Assembly (NCBI GenBank): GCA_030248295.1
Contig: JASANH010000209.1
Coordinates: 744,001 to 808,000 of the forward strand
DNA length: 64,000 nucleotides
Origin: Mesodorylaimus sp. YZB2_4
Taxonomy: Eukaryota > Nematoda > Enoplea > Dorylaimida > Dorylaimidae
Direction of reading: 5' to 3'
The notes beneath the pieces were generated by a model that saw only the letters and a list, made by a program, of their open reading frames with translations, was not told the DNA's origin and searched no databases. The number at the start of each line of letters is the position of its first letter. The first letter of the stretch is position 1. Below, piece after piece: positions 25,350-37,677 of this stretch. The position numbers and the translations under genes are program-made.

Positions 25350-28300
25350 TCACAGATCCTTCCATCCCAGATACCTGATCCGAACTTCCCGAAATTTGCG
25401 CCTCTTCCAGCACAACACTGACGCAATAAAGATCACAAATCCGAACACGATCCATCTATGATCCGTACCATAATCGGAATCAGCATACGCAAGGGACCTG
25501 TCATCGATGACAACACTCTCCTCCTTCTCCTTGGTCGGCTGCACGACGATCGCTCTCCACACGACCACTCCAGTCGGAGGTATCTGCACAGTCAGCTTGT
25601 CCTCGACACGCACAACACCCATGTTCTTATCACCAAATACATCTTCCAACTCGTAGCCATACTTGTGTACCAAACCCAAATCCAACAGCTTCACCTCCAA
25701 ATATTTCTAAAATCAGAGCACGCACAAAAGTGAGACGTCTAGGATGATCTACAAAATCTGAAACCATATTTTACCCAAACCACCAAGAACTATGCCACTT
25801 TATAGAGTTAGGGATTGAAAAATGGAAGTTACCCTTGGCATTTCTCAAGTATATTCACCATGCACAAGAGTGCCACATCGGGAATGTAAGAGTAAGTGAA
25901 ACAGTCAAGCTAATCTGAAATCATAGTTTACCCAAACATGCAAAATCTTGAGTTATCGTAGAGTTTGGAATTGGGGACGGGAAATTAACACTTCCCTTGA
26001 CATACACTAGATATATTCACCATGCACAACAGAACAGTGACATATTGGACATGAAAGAACACTGGGATGGTCAACCGAGTCTGAAGCCATAGTTTACCGC
26101 TAGCGTCAAAAACCACGACACGTCAGCTAGGTGAATAGCAACTGCTTTCTTTACGAAACGGGCCGACAAGGACGGCAAATTCATGTCGACAAGTTTCTTC
26201 ACAATATGAGTAAAATATGGTTTCAGGTGGTTCATGGGTCCCCCTGTTTTTTGCCCACACCTTTCACAATGGCTTGTTTTAGAAAAAACTTCAGACTTAC
26301 GATACTGGTGACATCTCGATTAAAAAACGCAATGGCATAGGAAAAGTGCTTGCCGATTCGTGACACTGGTAAGATGGGTTTCGAATAAATAGAGATCGTA
26401 TGTTCCTGAAAAGACGGCAGACATGATTTTGAGGCCAACAATCGGACTGAACACACGAACAGAGGATAAATGACCCAGCTCTTTACAACTACCCCCCCCC
26501 CCCCCAGAGCTACATATATTGGCACTATGCAGGGACCACACAGAAATCATCCCGAGGGCCCGTAGCCTCTATTTTAATGCAACGCTCACCTGCTTAATCT
26601 TCTTTCCCATCACCCCCAACGGGTCTTGATTGATCTGAATCATCTTCCTATTCAACAGGATGTCCCTGAATTCGGCCCTTATATCCCTCAGGTCGTTGGA
26701 CATGAGCAAGGGTGCCGACCAAATACACCACAATGCCATTTGCACTCGAGCTTGATCCGCTGTCAAGCCGGGATTCCCGATTATGATCTACACAAAACCC
26801 CAAAATCCAATCCTCCACGAAAAACTCGCAATTCCATCTCACCATATCCGGATCATTCCAATGCCCGGGTCCGTGATAAGTGGCCAGCTCGTCCTGGTGC
26901 GCATCGTAGTAATCGATAATTCTCAACACCGACTCCCACTTGATTTGAATATCATCGAAATTTCGCCATAAATTGCAATGTTCAACGATCCGAGGATAAT
27001 CGGGCTTGAAAAAATTAATCTTTTTAAAAGTTTTCACAAAAATTGATCGTTTGTCTCACCTGTTTTTTAGCCACTGTCAAAACGTAATAGGGCCAACTAC
27101 AACTGTAAACAAAATCACGTCCAGTCGCATTCAGGTATTTTTGCATTTTCGGGTATCCTGAAGAAAAAGATCGATCCACTTGTAGACCGCAAAAACCATG
27201 TGCATATTTTGTCTCCTGTCTGAAACTATACGTAACTCTTTATCTGAAACCATATTTTACCTTTTACCGAAAACCGGATTTTTACCCTTTCTCTAAAGCC
27301 AGATTATACTCTTGCCATGAAATCATATTTCACTCTTTCTCTAAAACCATATTTTACTCTTTCTCTGAAACCACGTTTTACTCTTTCTCTGAAAACACAT
27401 TTTACTCTTTCTCTGAAACCATATTTTACACTTTCTCTCAACCCATATTTTATTCTTTCTCTAAAAATATATTTTACTCTTTTTCTCAAACCATTTTTTA
27501 CTCTTTCTCTCAAACCGTATTTTACTCTTTCTCTCAAACCATATTTTACTCTTTCTCTCAAACCATATTTTACTCTTTCTCTCAAACCATATTTTACCTG
27601 CTAGGGTTTTCAAAAATATACTTTACCCTTCACTAGAACCATAGCATGGTTTATCCATTGATTGAAACTAAAAGTTTCTCTTTTTTAACAGTATCCACCA
27701 CTCTATCATGCCTGCTGCCTGAGACCCTGTTTTACAAATTGAGTACAAAAATGCTTCCTCAAAAATGTCCATGCATGATGGTTGATAGTCGGCAAAGCAT
27801 GCGGTGTCAGCCGCTAAAACAATACTACCAGGTGCAACACTCCTGCACCAGCGCGTAAAATATGGTTTCAGATTAAAATTTTTTGAACAAATCTCTAAAC
27901 TAAAACTGGCTGTAACTAAAGCGCAGAAACGTCAACCCACAAAAATTCGACCATAATTTAAAGGGCCGAAATCGTACGGGGAGACCGCCCGACAGAAAAC
28001 GGGGGGGACGATAACGTGTGCAGTGTATAAGTATATATCTAATATATATTAGATATATACTTATACACTGCACACGTTATCGTGCAGACCACCCACACCA
28101 CCACCCAAACGAATTCGACCATAATTTAAGCTGAAACGCGACGTTCTCGCTCATGTGTGTAAATTATGGTTTCAGTTTCAGTTTCCTACGCGCAAAAATG
28201 ACAAACGGATCAAATACTGTACCTTCGTCCATTGTGGCAGGATCTGTGAAACAGCCATCGAATTTCAACATGTCGGCTCCCCATTCGGCGAATAATTTAG

Positions 28301-29537
28301 CATCCTCTTCCATACTCTCTATACTGCCCGGGAATCCCATGCACGTGAATTTGCCATAGTTCGCGTATATGCCCATCTTCAGACCTCGATCGTGCATCTG
28401 GAAATCAAAAAATGGGATATTCGATTTGTTCAAGAATACCATTGCAGATGACTGTCGTCGAACTTGACATGTTGGGGGCATGAGAAACAGTCTGATCGAG
28501 TCTGTACAAGGCTGGATGATCCTTTATTGGAGAAGACAGATCCCTCCCTCCAGGGGGGAGAACTAAAAGGGGGAATAATCCCTCCAGGAGAGCGGATGGT
28601 CTCAAAGCCCTTTCAGCCAGGTGCCCTAGCCCTAGGTGCCAGAGACATCAACTCGACGGGTTTTTGTCCAGCCCAGAGAGAATGCATCGAGCGGCCATAT
28701 TTGCTGGCTACTCACTCATGGTGCGGTGAACAGCCTCACAGGTCGTCTGAAGGTCATTTACAGGGAATAAAAAGTAAAAAAAGCACATTTAGGGAATCCG
28801 GATCTCGAAGCTACTAAAAGACAGCATGCCTGTGCAGGACTAGTCCCAATCCCAATCCCGAACGGAGGCTCGACTGTAAGCCACGAATACGACCCCATCG
28901 ACTCACATAATCGGCCAACCATTTGATTCCGTGCGGGAATCTTTGCGGGTCCGCTTGCAGCCTGCCGTACTTGTCTCGTTGCTTGGTCGACCAGCAGTCG
29001 TCCAAGTTGATGTAAATGTAGCCCGCGTCTCGATACCCGTCCTTCACTAATCGCTCGCTCATCTCCACGAACAGATTCTCGCTGAAAATCAACTCCGTCA
29101 CTCCCAAGTGAGACCAGCCAACATCAGGGGCGACACCTAAATGGCATCACAGCACAGGCCTACACGTGAGTTGCCCATGGGTTCGATCCCCACTGCTTCC
29201 TCCTCTTTTTTATGCTCCAGTGCTCTTAGATCCAAGAGAGTCCCAACATCAAGCCATGCAATGCGCGTACCAACTCCAGTAAAGTCAAGCCGTTAATGGT
29301 ATAAAACCAAAATTTTAACTCTGGGAGGGAGTCGAACCGAACCGCACGATTCACTAACCTTATGCAATTCTTCATATCACGTCTACAATCGATCTGGCAC
29401 ATAAATCGCGTCCACGATAACCAGCCCATGATCGGAGTCCGAGCCAGTCCATTCTCCAAACCGTCCACACCTCGGCCGCGGAAAACTGACCACGAGATCA
29501 CAACCAAAACTACGACGCCGATCGATGGAATAATCAT
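25350..29537 (-). CDS. Alpha-galactosidase/alpha-N-acetylgalactosaminidase family (GH27) enzyme with C-terminal membrane segment
   Basis: Eight exons (29537-29359, 29081-28907, 28397-28223, 27157-27060, 27004-26843, 26787-26590, 26405-26301, 25706-25350) join in frame to 482 codons. After an N-terminal hydrophobic leader the GH27 core follows: [31 protein letters not shown], nucleophile region MLKFDGC, and WRNFDDI, where the second Asp aligns with the acid/base Asp231 of human GLA. WNDPDM and INQDPLG are also present. GH27 enzymes remove terminal alpha-galactose or alpha-GalNAc from glycolipids and glycoproteins, normally in lysosomes. The specificity position Glu203 of GLA is Ser here (SCSWP), as in NAGA, while Leu206 aligns with Tyr. 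The last exon adds a hydrophobic segment ([16 protein letters not shown]) and a basic tail, which soluble relatives lack. Confidence 0.9.
27309..27600. repeat. 24-bp tandem array with core GAAACCATATTTTAC
   Basis: About twelve copies of a 24-bp unit, CTCTTTCTC(T)(G/C)AAACCATATTTTA, with looser copies from 27,225. It lies in the intron between exons 3 and 4 of the galactosidase gene. The core matches a motif dispersed through the window. Confidence 0.9.
28008..28083. repeat. 76-bp perfect palindrome
   Basis: The 38-bp arms are exactly complementary with no spacer; the centre is AATATATATT at 28,041-28,050. A 17-bp direct repeat, ATTCGACCATAATTTAA, flanks it at about 27,947 and 28,113. It lies in the same galactosidase intron. 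Confidence 0.95.
28590..28700 (+). repeat. Dispersed repeat with ACATCAACTCGACGGG hairpin
   Basis: GATGGTCTCAAAGCC, GCCAGAGACATCAACTCGACGGG and a GAGAGAATGCATCGAGCGG end match the copy at about 19,665-19,760. Inverted relatives lie near 61,300 and 62,450-62,520. Confidence 0.6.
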
Positions 29538-29770
29538 CACCCTAAAACATATTCTTACTCGCTGACAACACTTCGTGATCCCAAAATATATAATCGATAA
29601 TCGATAATCGATCAGTCACTAATCAACAAGAAACCAATCAGTTCTTTTTTGTGTAAAAGAAAATGAGCAAGTGCGCATTTACATCTTGCGAACGAGACAA
29701 TTCAAAGAAAAATCTTGCGTCAAAAAAGGTCAGGAAAAGCGTATAATTTGTAGATAAGATAATCACGTAA

Positions 29771-30373
29771 TTATTTCTTTCCCGATTTCTTAATCCCGCC
29801 TTGATTGCCGAATGGTCCTTTACCAGACGCCTTTTCCATCGCTTCTTTCAAAGCTTTCTGTTCGGCTTGTTGCTTCTTTTTGAATTCTACATCATCCTAA
29901 AATTAAATAAAGCGTCAAATCAGTGCCGAAAACTGTACGATGGTGAATTTGGGACCTGAATATGGACAATCGATCAATCATCGATCGGATCAGCCGATCA
30001 CCGATCAAATCGACCTCCGATCGATCAATCTGCTCGGCCATCGATCCATCATACGTATACATAAAAATCGATTTGATCGATTTTAATCTATACACACCAG
30101 ATTGACAGAAAATACGATAAAACTGCCCTAATCTACCGATATTTTCCTCCAAACAATGAAAAAAATGCGACGTTTTCAGATCTGCAGGTAAAATTTCTCA
30201 AAAAATTCTACTCACCAGTCCCAAAAAGCAAATATTCACCCCGATCTTACCTCCGTCAAAACCTTGTCATCTTTTTTCGGTTGCTTCAACGGCTTCTTCT
30301 TTCCACCTGAAAATTTTTTTTTTAATTTGTTACAAAAAAAGATAAAACCTACAATACCTTCACGACCAGACAT
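29771..30373 (-). CDS. TMA7: Translation machinery-associated protein 7 homologue
   Basis: Three exons (30373-30358, 30306-30251, 29896-29771) give 65 codons, the normal size. The sequence runs MSGREGGKKKPLKQPKK, then an acidic/Lys-rich helix (FKKKQQAEQKALKEAMEKA), and ends GKGPFGNQGGIKKSGKK, which is the TMA7/CCDC72 pattern. The protein is a small ribosome-associated factor of unclear mechanism. The first coding exon is only 16 bp. The gene is divergent from DCAF7, starts 877 bp apart. Confidence 0.95.
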
Positions 30374-31249
30374 TTTTATAACAATTTGATGGAAAATATG
30401 GAATGAACAACACTGGAACAAAGATTGCTTCCTGATTGCGAAATTCCGTCCGATTCGAAATTTTGCTTTCAAATTCTGGCCGGAGGCAAAAGAGCAAGTA
30501 TTTCTCACCATTTAAAAACTTAAAGTTCACGTATCTATTATGCGATTGAAAGCAATGTGTGAAAAAACCTTGGCGCTGAATTTTTTCTGTGAATTTTTTA
30601 ACATGAGTTATCAGGCTTATCACTATACCAGAAAATGCAATTTTGTATTAACGGGTGAGAAAAAAGCACATTTTGCAGATGACGAGGATTTTTGCTTATT
30701 TCTCACTTTTAAAAAGCCTCTAAGTGTCAAATGTCAATGTATGTTTGAATGTTATCAAAATATGTTTTTATGAATATTTTATTTAATATTTGAACCTAAC
30801 TATTAAAATATATTGCTGCTTTGTAAACGCCAATGCATTTTTTGTTAGTTGGTGCGAAATACAAGTGAGCCGACCTCAAGCTGTCGATTTTTAAGCTGCA
30901 AAATCTGATTTTTCATCTCCAATTTTTGATAAGCTTTTTTCAATTTTGCACTTTTTTTTTGTTTTGGATGGGAAATATCAATATGATATATTAATATTTT
31001 CTATGCAAAAATACTCGGATTCCGGAAACTATATTTTACCAACTTTTATTTCTTCAGTCGGTGGTGGCGGCTGTCGGGAAGTTGCGCCAGTCGGAAGAGG
31101 CCGGCTGTCTCCAACAAAATTTTTGGGACGTCCGATTTGTAGTTAATAATTTTTTTCGATCCTTAGAGTCGCATAAAACCAATTGTTGAAACTGCTAGTT
31201 TGTCTTTACTTGACTTTCCTTTTTCGAATTAGGATCGTTGAATTCGGGG
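30374..31249. promoter_or_regulatory. Shared intergenic region of divergent TMA7 and DCAF7
   Basis: The span between the two start codons should hold both promoters and perhaps a non-coding first exon of DCAF7, since an acceptor-like TTCGAATTAG lies 18 bp before its ATG. It is AT-rich; one copy of the GAAACTATATTTTACC motif is at about 31,026. No specific element can be defended. Confidence 0.35.
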
Positions 31250-33998
31250 ATGAACCTGATGCCGGGCGCGTCGTCGCTCGTCAATGCGCCAAAGCGAAAA
31301 GAAATTTATCGATATGAGGCGCCGTTCACGCTTTATTCGATGAGTTGGAATCAACGTCCGGATAAGAAATTTCGACTGGCATTAGGAAGCTTTATTGAAG
31401 AATATAATAATAAGGTACGCAATTTGCACTTTGTGCTGGAGGAGTTGCTCTGCGATCTTTTTTGTCTCACCCATCGGACTTTCGAAGTTCCGGGCTTGAA
31501 TATTACAAGGTGAATGTGTTTTTTGTTTTCTTGCATCGGAAAGAGCACAAGTCCCATGGGCCAGAAAAAGACAAAACAACAAATAAGAATATCAAAACTT
31601 TTAAATCTCTGCACCGCATGAATAACTTGTCCATCTCCTTTTTATGATGTCACCGCATTTATATCCTATATAGAAACCCACTTCGAAATTTCGAGTTTCC
31701 ATTTATCCACTGATTTTGGTAAATTTTTCAGATTCAAATTGTTCAATTGGACGAAGATGCCGGCGAATTTTCTATGAAAACTCAATTCGAACATCCGTAT
31801 CCGGCCACGAAATTAATGTGGATACCCGACTCGGTATGATTAACTAAGATTTATTGTTAAAAATTTTCAACAGTTTTTTTTAGAAAGCGCAATATCCAGA
31901 TCTGCTAGCAACTAGTGCTGATTATTTACGTTTATTTCGAATATCGGAAGATTCCAGTTCGATGGAATGTTTGCTGAATAACGTAAGTTTTATCGATTTT
32001 TAATATAAATTTCTTGTCAATCCTGTTTTTTAAAAATTCTGTTAAAAATTAAAATTGAACACATTTTTAGCGAGAATGAAAAAAATCCATTTTTAGAATC
32101 GTAGTTCAGATTTTTGCGCTCCTTTGACGTCTTTCGATTGGAACGAAGTGGATTTAGGTTTGATCGGTACATCGAGTATCGATACGACGTGTACGATTTG
32201 GGGCATCGAAGTGAGTGATTTCCAATTTTCGTCATTTCGAAAATGGTTATTTCTTTACTTTAGACTGGCCAAATAGTTGGTCAAGTTGGTGGATCGAGAG
32301 TTAGTGGTTTTGTGAAAACGCAATTGATCGCGCACGATAAAGAAGTTTACGATATTGCGTTTAGTAAATCGAGTGGACAACGCGATGTGTTCGCGAGTGT
32401 GGGTAAGAAAATTACAGAAATTATCACTTTTTTCCTCGGTTTTCCGCATCTTATTTGTGTAAATGATTCGATATGATTTAAGGGGCTGATGGAAGTGTTC
32501 GCATGTTTGATCTTCGTCATTTGGAACATTCGACCATAATCTACGAGGACAGTTCGCACACGCCATTATTGCGTTTGGCGTGGAATAAAATTGATCCGAA
32601 TTATTTGGCCACTATGGCCTTGGATTCGACCGAGGTGAGCTGGGACACATTTCCTACGTCCATGGGGATTATAAGGCTTTTTATGTGGATGTGGCTGTCT
32701 GGATAAGACATCTGTAGATCGTCAGGTGCGCATCCACGTGCGCCTGTTCTGGATGTCCACATTCACATGTGCCTGTATGTGAGTCCCACATAGTGTGTAT
32801 GGATGTGCATCCACATCCATAGCAGCAGGCACATGTGGACGTTTAGCCTATGCTGGATGTGCACATGTGCCAGCATTGGCTGAATGTCCGCATTCGCATG
32901 TGCTGGCCATCCACATTTGCACAGGCACATGCGGATGCACATTCTTATCATTGCCTGGACATCCAGCATAGGCTGGATGTGGGTGTGTAACATACGCGAC
33001 TATACCTCTGTTTAGATCATAATATTGGACATCCGGATTCCGTGCACTCCGGTAGCCCGACTAAACAATCACCGCGCTTGTGTCAACTCATTGGCTTGGG
33101 CGCCGCATTCGTCGTGCCACGTGTGCACTGCGGGTAAGGACCAGTGTTTTGGCTGGGTCTAAGGTTGGATTGGTGACCAAGGACGATTGCGATTTAGGAG
33201 ACGATCACCAAGCTCTGATTTGGGATATTCAAGCCATGCCGCGCGCTATCGACGACCCAATTCTGGCTTATACGGCCAATGGAGAGATCAATCAGGTGAG
33301 GGTCGTGTAGTCTTAGCCAATTAGGCCTCTGAAAATCAGCTGTTGGCGAAGAGTAGCAGTGCATTCTCGAATGCAAGTAGATCGATATCGAGGAAAGAAA
33401 TGCTAGTCTTGGCCAGCAGTTAACCAGCTTGAATACCCCAGGTACTACGAATAAGATCAGGCGGATAGGTCCTCCATTCCCCTGTTAAGGGGAAACGACC
33501 CGCCCTGTTTTGGGGAGACAGTCTGATCCCCTTCCCCCCTCTCTACATACTCACAAGTCAGAGGAAACCGTCCGAAGTGACTTTCGGTCAGAGTAATGAG
33601 TTGTATAGCAACCCTGTGTCAGACGAAAATTTGGTGATTGTTCCCATGGCTGTATATTTGATCAATATTTGAGCCTAAGCCCAGCTGGAGTGGGATAGCG
33701 TTCGAGTGTAAAGTCAGAGGTGCGCTTTGACACAGTTTACACACATATTTGACTGAATATGGAGCGATAGGACAAATGACTTTTTTTCTTGGACTTTCGT
33801 TGGGTGTACGACTCCAGGCTTTGTTCAAGGCTGGAAAACCAGGAAAAGTCAAGGAATCTGAGAATGTGATCCCTGTGAAATGTGCAAGCTGGGACCGGCC
33901 AACATGTCTTGTCTCATTTTCAGGTGCACTGGGCGCATACCCAACCTGATTGGATCGCTATTTGCTTTAACAACTGTTTGGAGATATTGCGTGTGTGA
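31250..33998 (+). CDS. DCAF7: DDB1- and CUL4-associated factor 7 (WD40 adaptor)
   Basis: Nine exons (31250-31414, 31732-31833, 31884-31982, 32097-32210, 32264-32402, 32483-32634, 33016-33133, 33198-33295, 33924-33998) join in frame to 353 codons. DCAF7/WDR68 is an extremely conserved WD40 scaffold for DYRK1A, HIPK2 and CUL4-DDB1. Landmarks: [73 protein letters not shown] and the C-terminus NNCLEILRV. The ATG at 31250 gives a slightly longer lead than usual; the next Met at 31259 is an alternative. Intron 6 contains a GGATGTGCACATG-rich tract. Convergent with MANEA, with stops about 140 bp apart. Confidence 0.96.
32690..32995. repeat. Degenerate CACATG/GGATGT-rich minisatellite in DCAF7 intron 6
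   Basis: Words such as GGATGTCCACATTC, CACATGTGCC and GGATGTGCACATGTG recur in both orientations over about 300 bp. Confidence 0.7.
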
Positions 33999-34136
33999 CT
34001 GTGCAACCCTTATCCCATATCCTGTCTGTAAGTTAGCTGTGCACTGTTTTATCTATTATACAGTACCCGAGCAGCCGATGGCTGTGCCCGTTTCTGTCAA
34101 ATGTGCTTATATAATTAAATATTGTACAGCACATAG

Positions 34137-37100
34137 TCACTGGGAAATAGCTTGATGCCTTCTACGTTTCGATTGCTGATGGAATTGGAGGACCATGAGG
34201 CGTGTTATATTCAAGTAGGATGTGGGTTCGAGAGGGGAATAGTCCAGGTAGACCCGGCTGGCACTGGTGTGAGGTACGGCGGGCTCGATTTGAGTGCCTT
34301 CGTGCCATTCATTAAAGCTGGTGATGCCGACCACATCGACATTGGCGTCCAAGACCATGCGCCACGAATCTTTGTAATAATCGCCGTTCAAACCGCGCGC
34401 ATGTGTGTTCTTTGTGTTCCACGGTCGAACGGTTTTGTCGATATAACCTGCAAGAATGGCAGTCGAATTTCGAGCTTTACACTGGCTCCCTCCTGCGAGA
34501 CGAATGACAGTGCAATCCTAAAGTGCACATCAAGACAGGCTTTCTGTAAGGTTCGACCCGTGGAAAACATAGGTTGCCAAGCTTCAATTTTTGATCACCC
34601 CATTTTCATATGTGAATCCGATGCACCCATGAGTGGTGATAGTGAGACGACAGTTTTTTGTGCAAACTCGATTTTCACGGGATTATCCATCTAAAAAACG
34701 GTTCTTTCGAAAGTGGTTGGGCGGTATTGGCCATAACTCACCAATCTTTTGGTTTTTCTCGATCAACGACATATCAACGTGTTCGCAAATAAATGAGGAA
34801 TCGAATGCTCGTCGCGAAAAGTTTCTACGTTTTACCTATCGCGAGATAATGGGCGCCAAAGTGGGAGGTCCGCTCCAAGTTGACGATTTTCAGACCTCCT
34901 GTTCGCTCATGCTAACTGGGAGACGGGGTTTGATCAGCTTAAAATATGTCCAATCCATCTAGCTTTTAGCGTGACCCCACATCGTCTATACTGCTTTGCA
35001 TTTGATCACCGAATATGAAAAAACTGAACCAACTTTAGGGAATTGTAAGGAAACCCTATTTTCGAAAATCTTGCAAAGCAAATCAGAAAGTCACACATAT
35101 ATTTTCTGATAGAGCACAAAAAATGGCATCGATTGGTTTTTTCCTCGTTGAAATTCGACTTCTAATTGCGAAAATGGAGAGGGAGAAATTACGCACTTTT
35201 GAATTTCCCGCCCACATGCCGCTTATAACAGCGCGGTTTCGGCTGTTTACTCTGGAAATCGCTACGAGTCCATGTAAGTACTAAAGTACGTACGGTATCC
35301 GTTTTGCGTGAAAAATAATCAGAGAAGTTACAAGTTTACCTGCGATTTCGAGAGCAAGCAGCCGAAACCGCTCCAATGTCATAAGCAGCACGCGGGCGGG
35401 AAATTCAAAATGTGCGTACTTCTGGCGCTTGATGACCGCTACTTTCTTACCCTTTATTTTCGCAATTAGAAGTCGAATTTCAACCAGGAAAAAACCACCC
35501 GATGCCATTTTTTGTGCTCTATCAGAAAATATATGTCTGACTTTATGATTTGCTTTGCAAGATTTTCAAAAATGGGGTTTTCTGCAAATTCCCTGAAGTT
35601 GGTTCAGTTTTTTTCATATTTGGTTATCAAATGTAAAGCAGTATAGACGATGTGGGGTCACGCTGAAAGCTAGATGGATTGGACATATTTTAAGCTGGTC
35701 AAACCTCGTCTCCCAGTTAGCATAAACGAACAGGATGTCTGAAAATCGTCAACTCGGAGGGCACCTAAAACTTTAGCGCCTAATATCTCGAGATTGGTAA
35801 AAGACAGAAACGTTTCGCGACACGCATTCGATTCCTCATTCATTTGCGAACACGCTGATGTGTCGTTGATCGTAAAAGACTGAAAGAGTGGCGAGTTATG
35901 GCCGATATCGCCCAAGCACTTTAAAAAAACGTGTTCGGGGATAATCCCGTGAAAATTGAGTTTGCACAAAAAAGCACTGTTGCGTCATCAGCGACACAGG
36001 GGTGCATCGAATTCACACATAAAAAAAAAGGTCAAAAATTGAATCTTGGAAAGCCCTTGGTCGACCCTTACAGAAAACCTGTTTTAAAACTAAAAAATTG
36101 CACTAACCTGGTCCTAAGCAAGGAATAAAAATCATATTATTCCTTTTCGCGGAATGACTAAGTAATTTCCAATTTTTCCAACTCGAACCGAATGAAAATC
36201 CATCAGCAGCGAAATAAGTATAAAATCCATCAAAACCAGCCGACGGTAAAGTGACTTTTTCGTGATTATTAACCAGTAATCCGATGAAATATGAGTCGAG
36301 ACTAGTCTGTCGAATACTTCGCTTGCCCCCGGGTCTCAGCAACGTTCTCCACTCACTGTCGGCAATTAGATAGGAATCGTAAATATAGAAGATGGGTTTT
36401 GGCCTGGCGCCTGGCCGATGTCGATGCCGATAGAAGGCTGGATGCGAGCCGTACTTGTCCACGATGTAGGACACGTGTCGACGGAGGGTGCCCGTGTCAC
36501 GATCCTTATATGGCTCGATATGGAAGGTGATTTTGAGGCCGTGCCGATGCGCCGCGTCGAAAATGGACGGCATCAGGTCGTCCCACGTGTGCCCTTGATC
36601 GGTGCTTTGACTGGGTGGGTACCAAGACACCACCACTGTGCCTGCAATGCACATATGACAGGACCCGACAAAGCACCAGTCTCCACTTACCAATGCCTCC
36701 ACTGCGAATCCATTCGAAATGTTGATCAAGAACGGATGGATCGCGGGAACTGAAAAAATAAGGGTTAGCAACTGATCAGATCGATCAACTGGACGAATCA
36801 GTCTGTTTGATCGATGATCGAGCAGTTTATCAGTCCTAACTGACTAATCTATTGAGCGATCGATCAGCAAAAAAAATCGATACTACGATCGATAACATCG
36901 GCTGATCAAATCGATTGTTAGACAATTAGACGAATCCATTCAATTCACCTTCGGACTCCATGTGAATAACAAATAGTTGCGAATTTATCTATCGATCAAT
37001 ACGCCTGAAAATATTCGATTGATCGAACCGATTCGTCGATCAATCGATCACTTTGTTCCAAAATTCAAAAAACTCACCTTCCATTACTGAATCATTCGAT

Positions 37101-37677
37101 TAGACCAGTTTACTCAACCCGTCGTTGATCGATAGAACGATCGATCCATCGATCAGACGGTCACCGACCGATTGATCAAACGATCCATCGACCGATCGAT
37201 TGATCAAACCGACTCATCGATCAATCGACCTTTTTCAAATTTCAAAAAAATTCTTTTTTCTCACCTGTAACAACCTAATTTTGGATAGAAACTTGATCCA
37301 ATATCGTCAGGTGGTTGATATCGCCTAGTTTCGCCACCCGGGACGCCCAAAATATTGTGATTCCAATGAAAATATGATCCATTATCGAATTTTGGATTGC
37401 CGTACCAAGGATAATAAAATGTGTGCACATTATAATTTACACCAAATTTATTCTCCATTGTCTCATATTCCTTCATTTTTGTCAATAATTCATTCTCAAA
37501 ATCATTTTTTGGCGAGCTATCAATTTCTTTCCATTCAGTTTTTTCGCGTAAATTTTCAATCGTATTTTTATCAGTTTCTCTAATTTTAATTTGATAATCG
37601 GAAAAATAAATATAAAGAACGTAAAAAAGAAATGAAGCGAAACAAAATGAAAAAGCTAAACGCAGACGGAATCGCAT
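34137..37677 (-). CDS. MANEA: Glycoprotein endo-alpha-1,2-mannosidase (GH99)
   Basis: Four exons (37677-37265, 36749-36691, 36641-36108, 34447-34137) join in frame to 438 codons. A short basic cytosolic end and a membrane anchor (FSFCFASFLFYVLYIYF) indicate a type II Golgi protein, followed by a stem and the GH99 domain: YNVHTFYYPWYGNP, PPDDIGSSFYPKLGCY, VVSWYPP, FHIEPYKDRD, YIVDKYGSHPAFYR, GFDGFYTYFA and NEWHEGTQIEPAVP, whose two Glu are the catalytic pair in studied GH99 enzymes. The enzyme trims glucosylated mannose from N-glycans that escaped ER glucosidases. The last intron is enlarged by a 1.5-kb foldback element. The start is the first ATG before the anchor. Confidence 0.95.
34577..36049. 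mobile_element. 1.47-kb foldback element in MANEA intron 3
   Basis: Two arms of about 700 bp (34,577-35,275 and 35,290-36,049) are imperfect inverted copies. Matching blocks include the outer CCAAG(C/A)TTCAATTTTT, GGGATTATCC, CGACGATTTTCAGAC and TAAAATATGTCCAATCCATCTAGCTTT, and the inner TTTTGAATTTCCCGCCC followed by CGGTTTCGGCTG. The centre is near 35,283. Open frames of about 100 codons in both arms read similarly, but no known domain is recognised. Confidence 0.85.
36780..37220. repeat. ATCGAT/TGATCGATC-rich tract in MANEA intron 1
   Basis: Frequent CGATCGATC, TTGATCGA and GATCAATCGA words fill most of the intron between exons 1 and 2. Confidence 0.7.

Noticed and set aside
27304..27604. 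Long open frames of repeated peptides on both strands
   Set aside because: They are the translation of a 24-bp array, whose unit is a multiple of three; it lies in an intron with no coding evidence.
24139..30373. Nematode-style operon of same-strand genes (RNase kappa, galactosidase, TMA7)
   Set aside because: Gaps of 230-570 bp are larger than typical operon spacing, and neither a spliced-leader acceptor nor an intercistronic U-rich signal could be identified.
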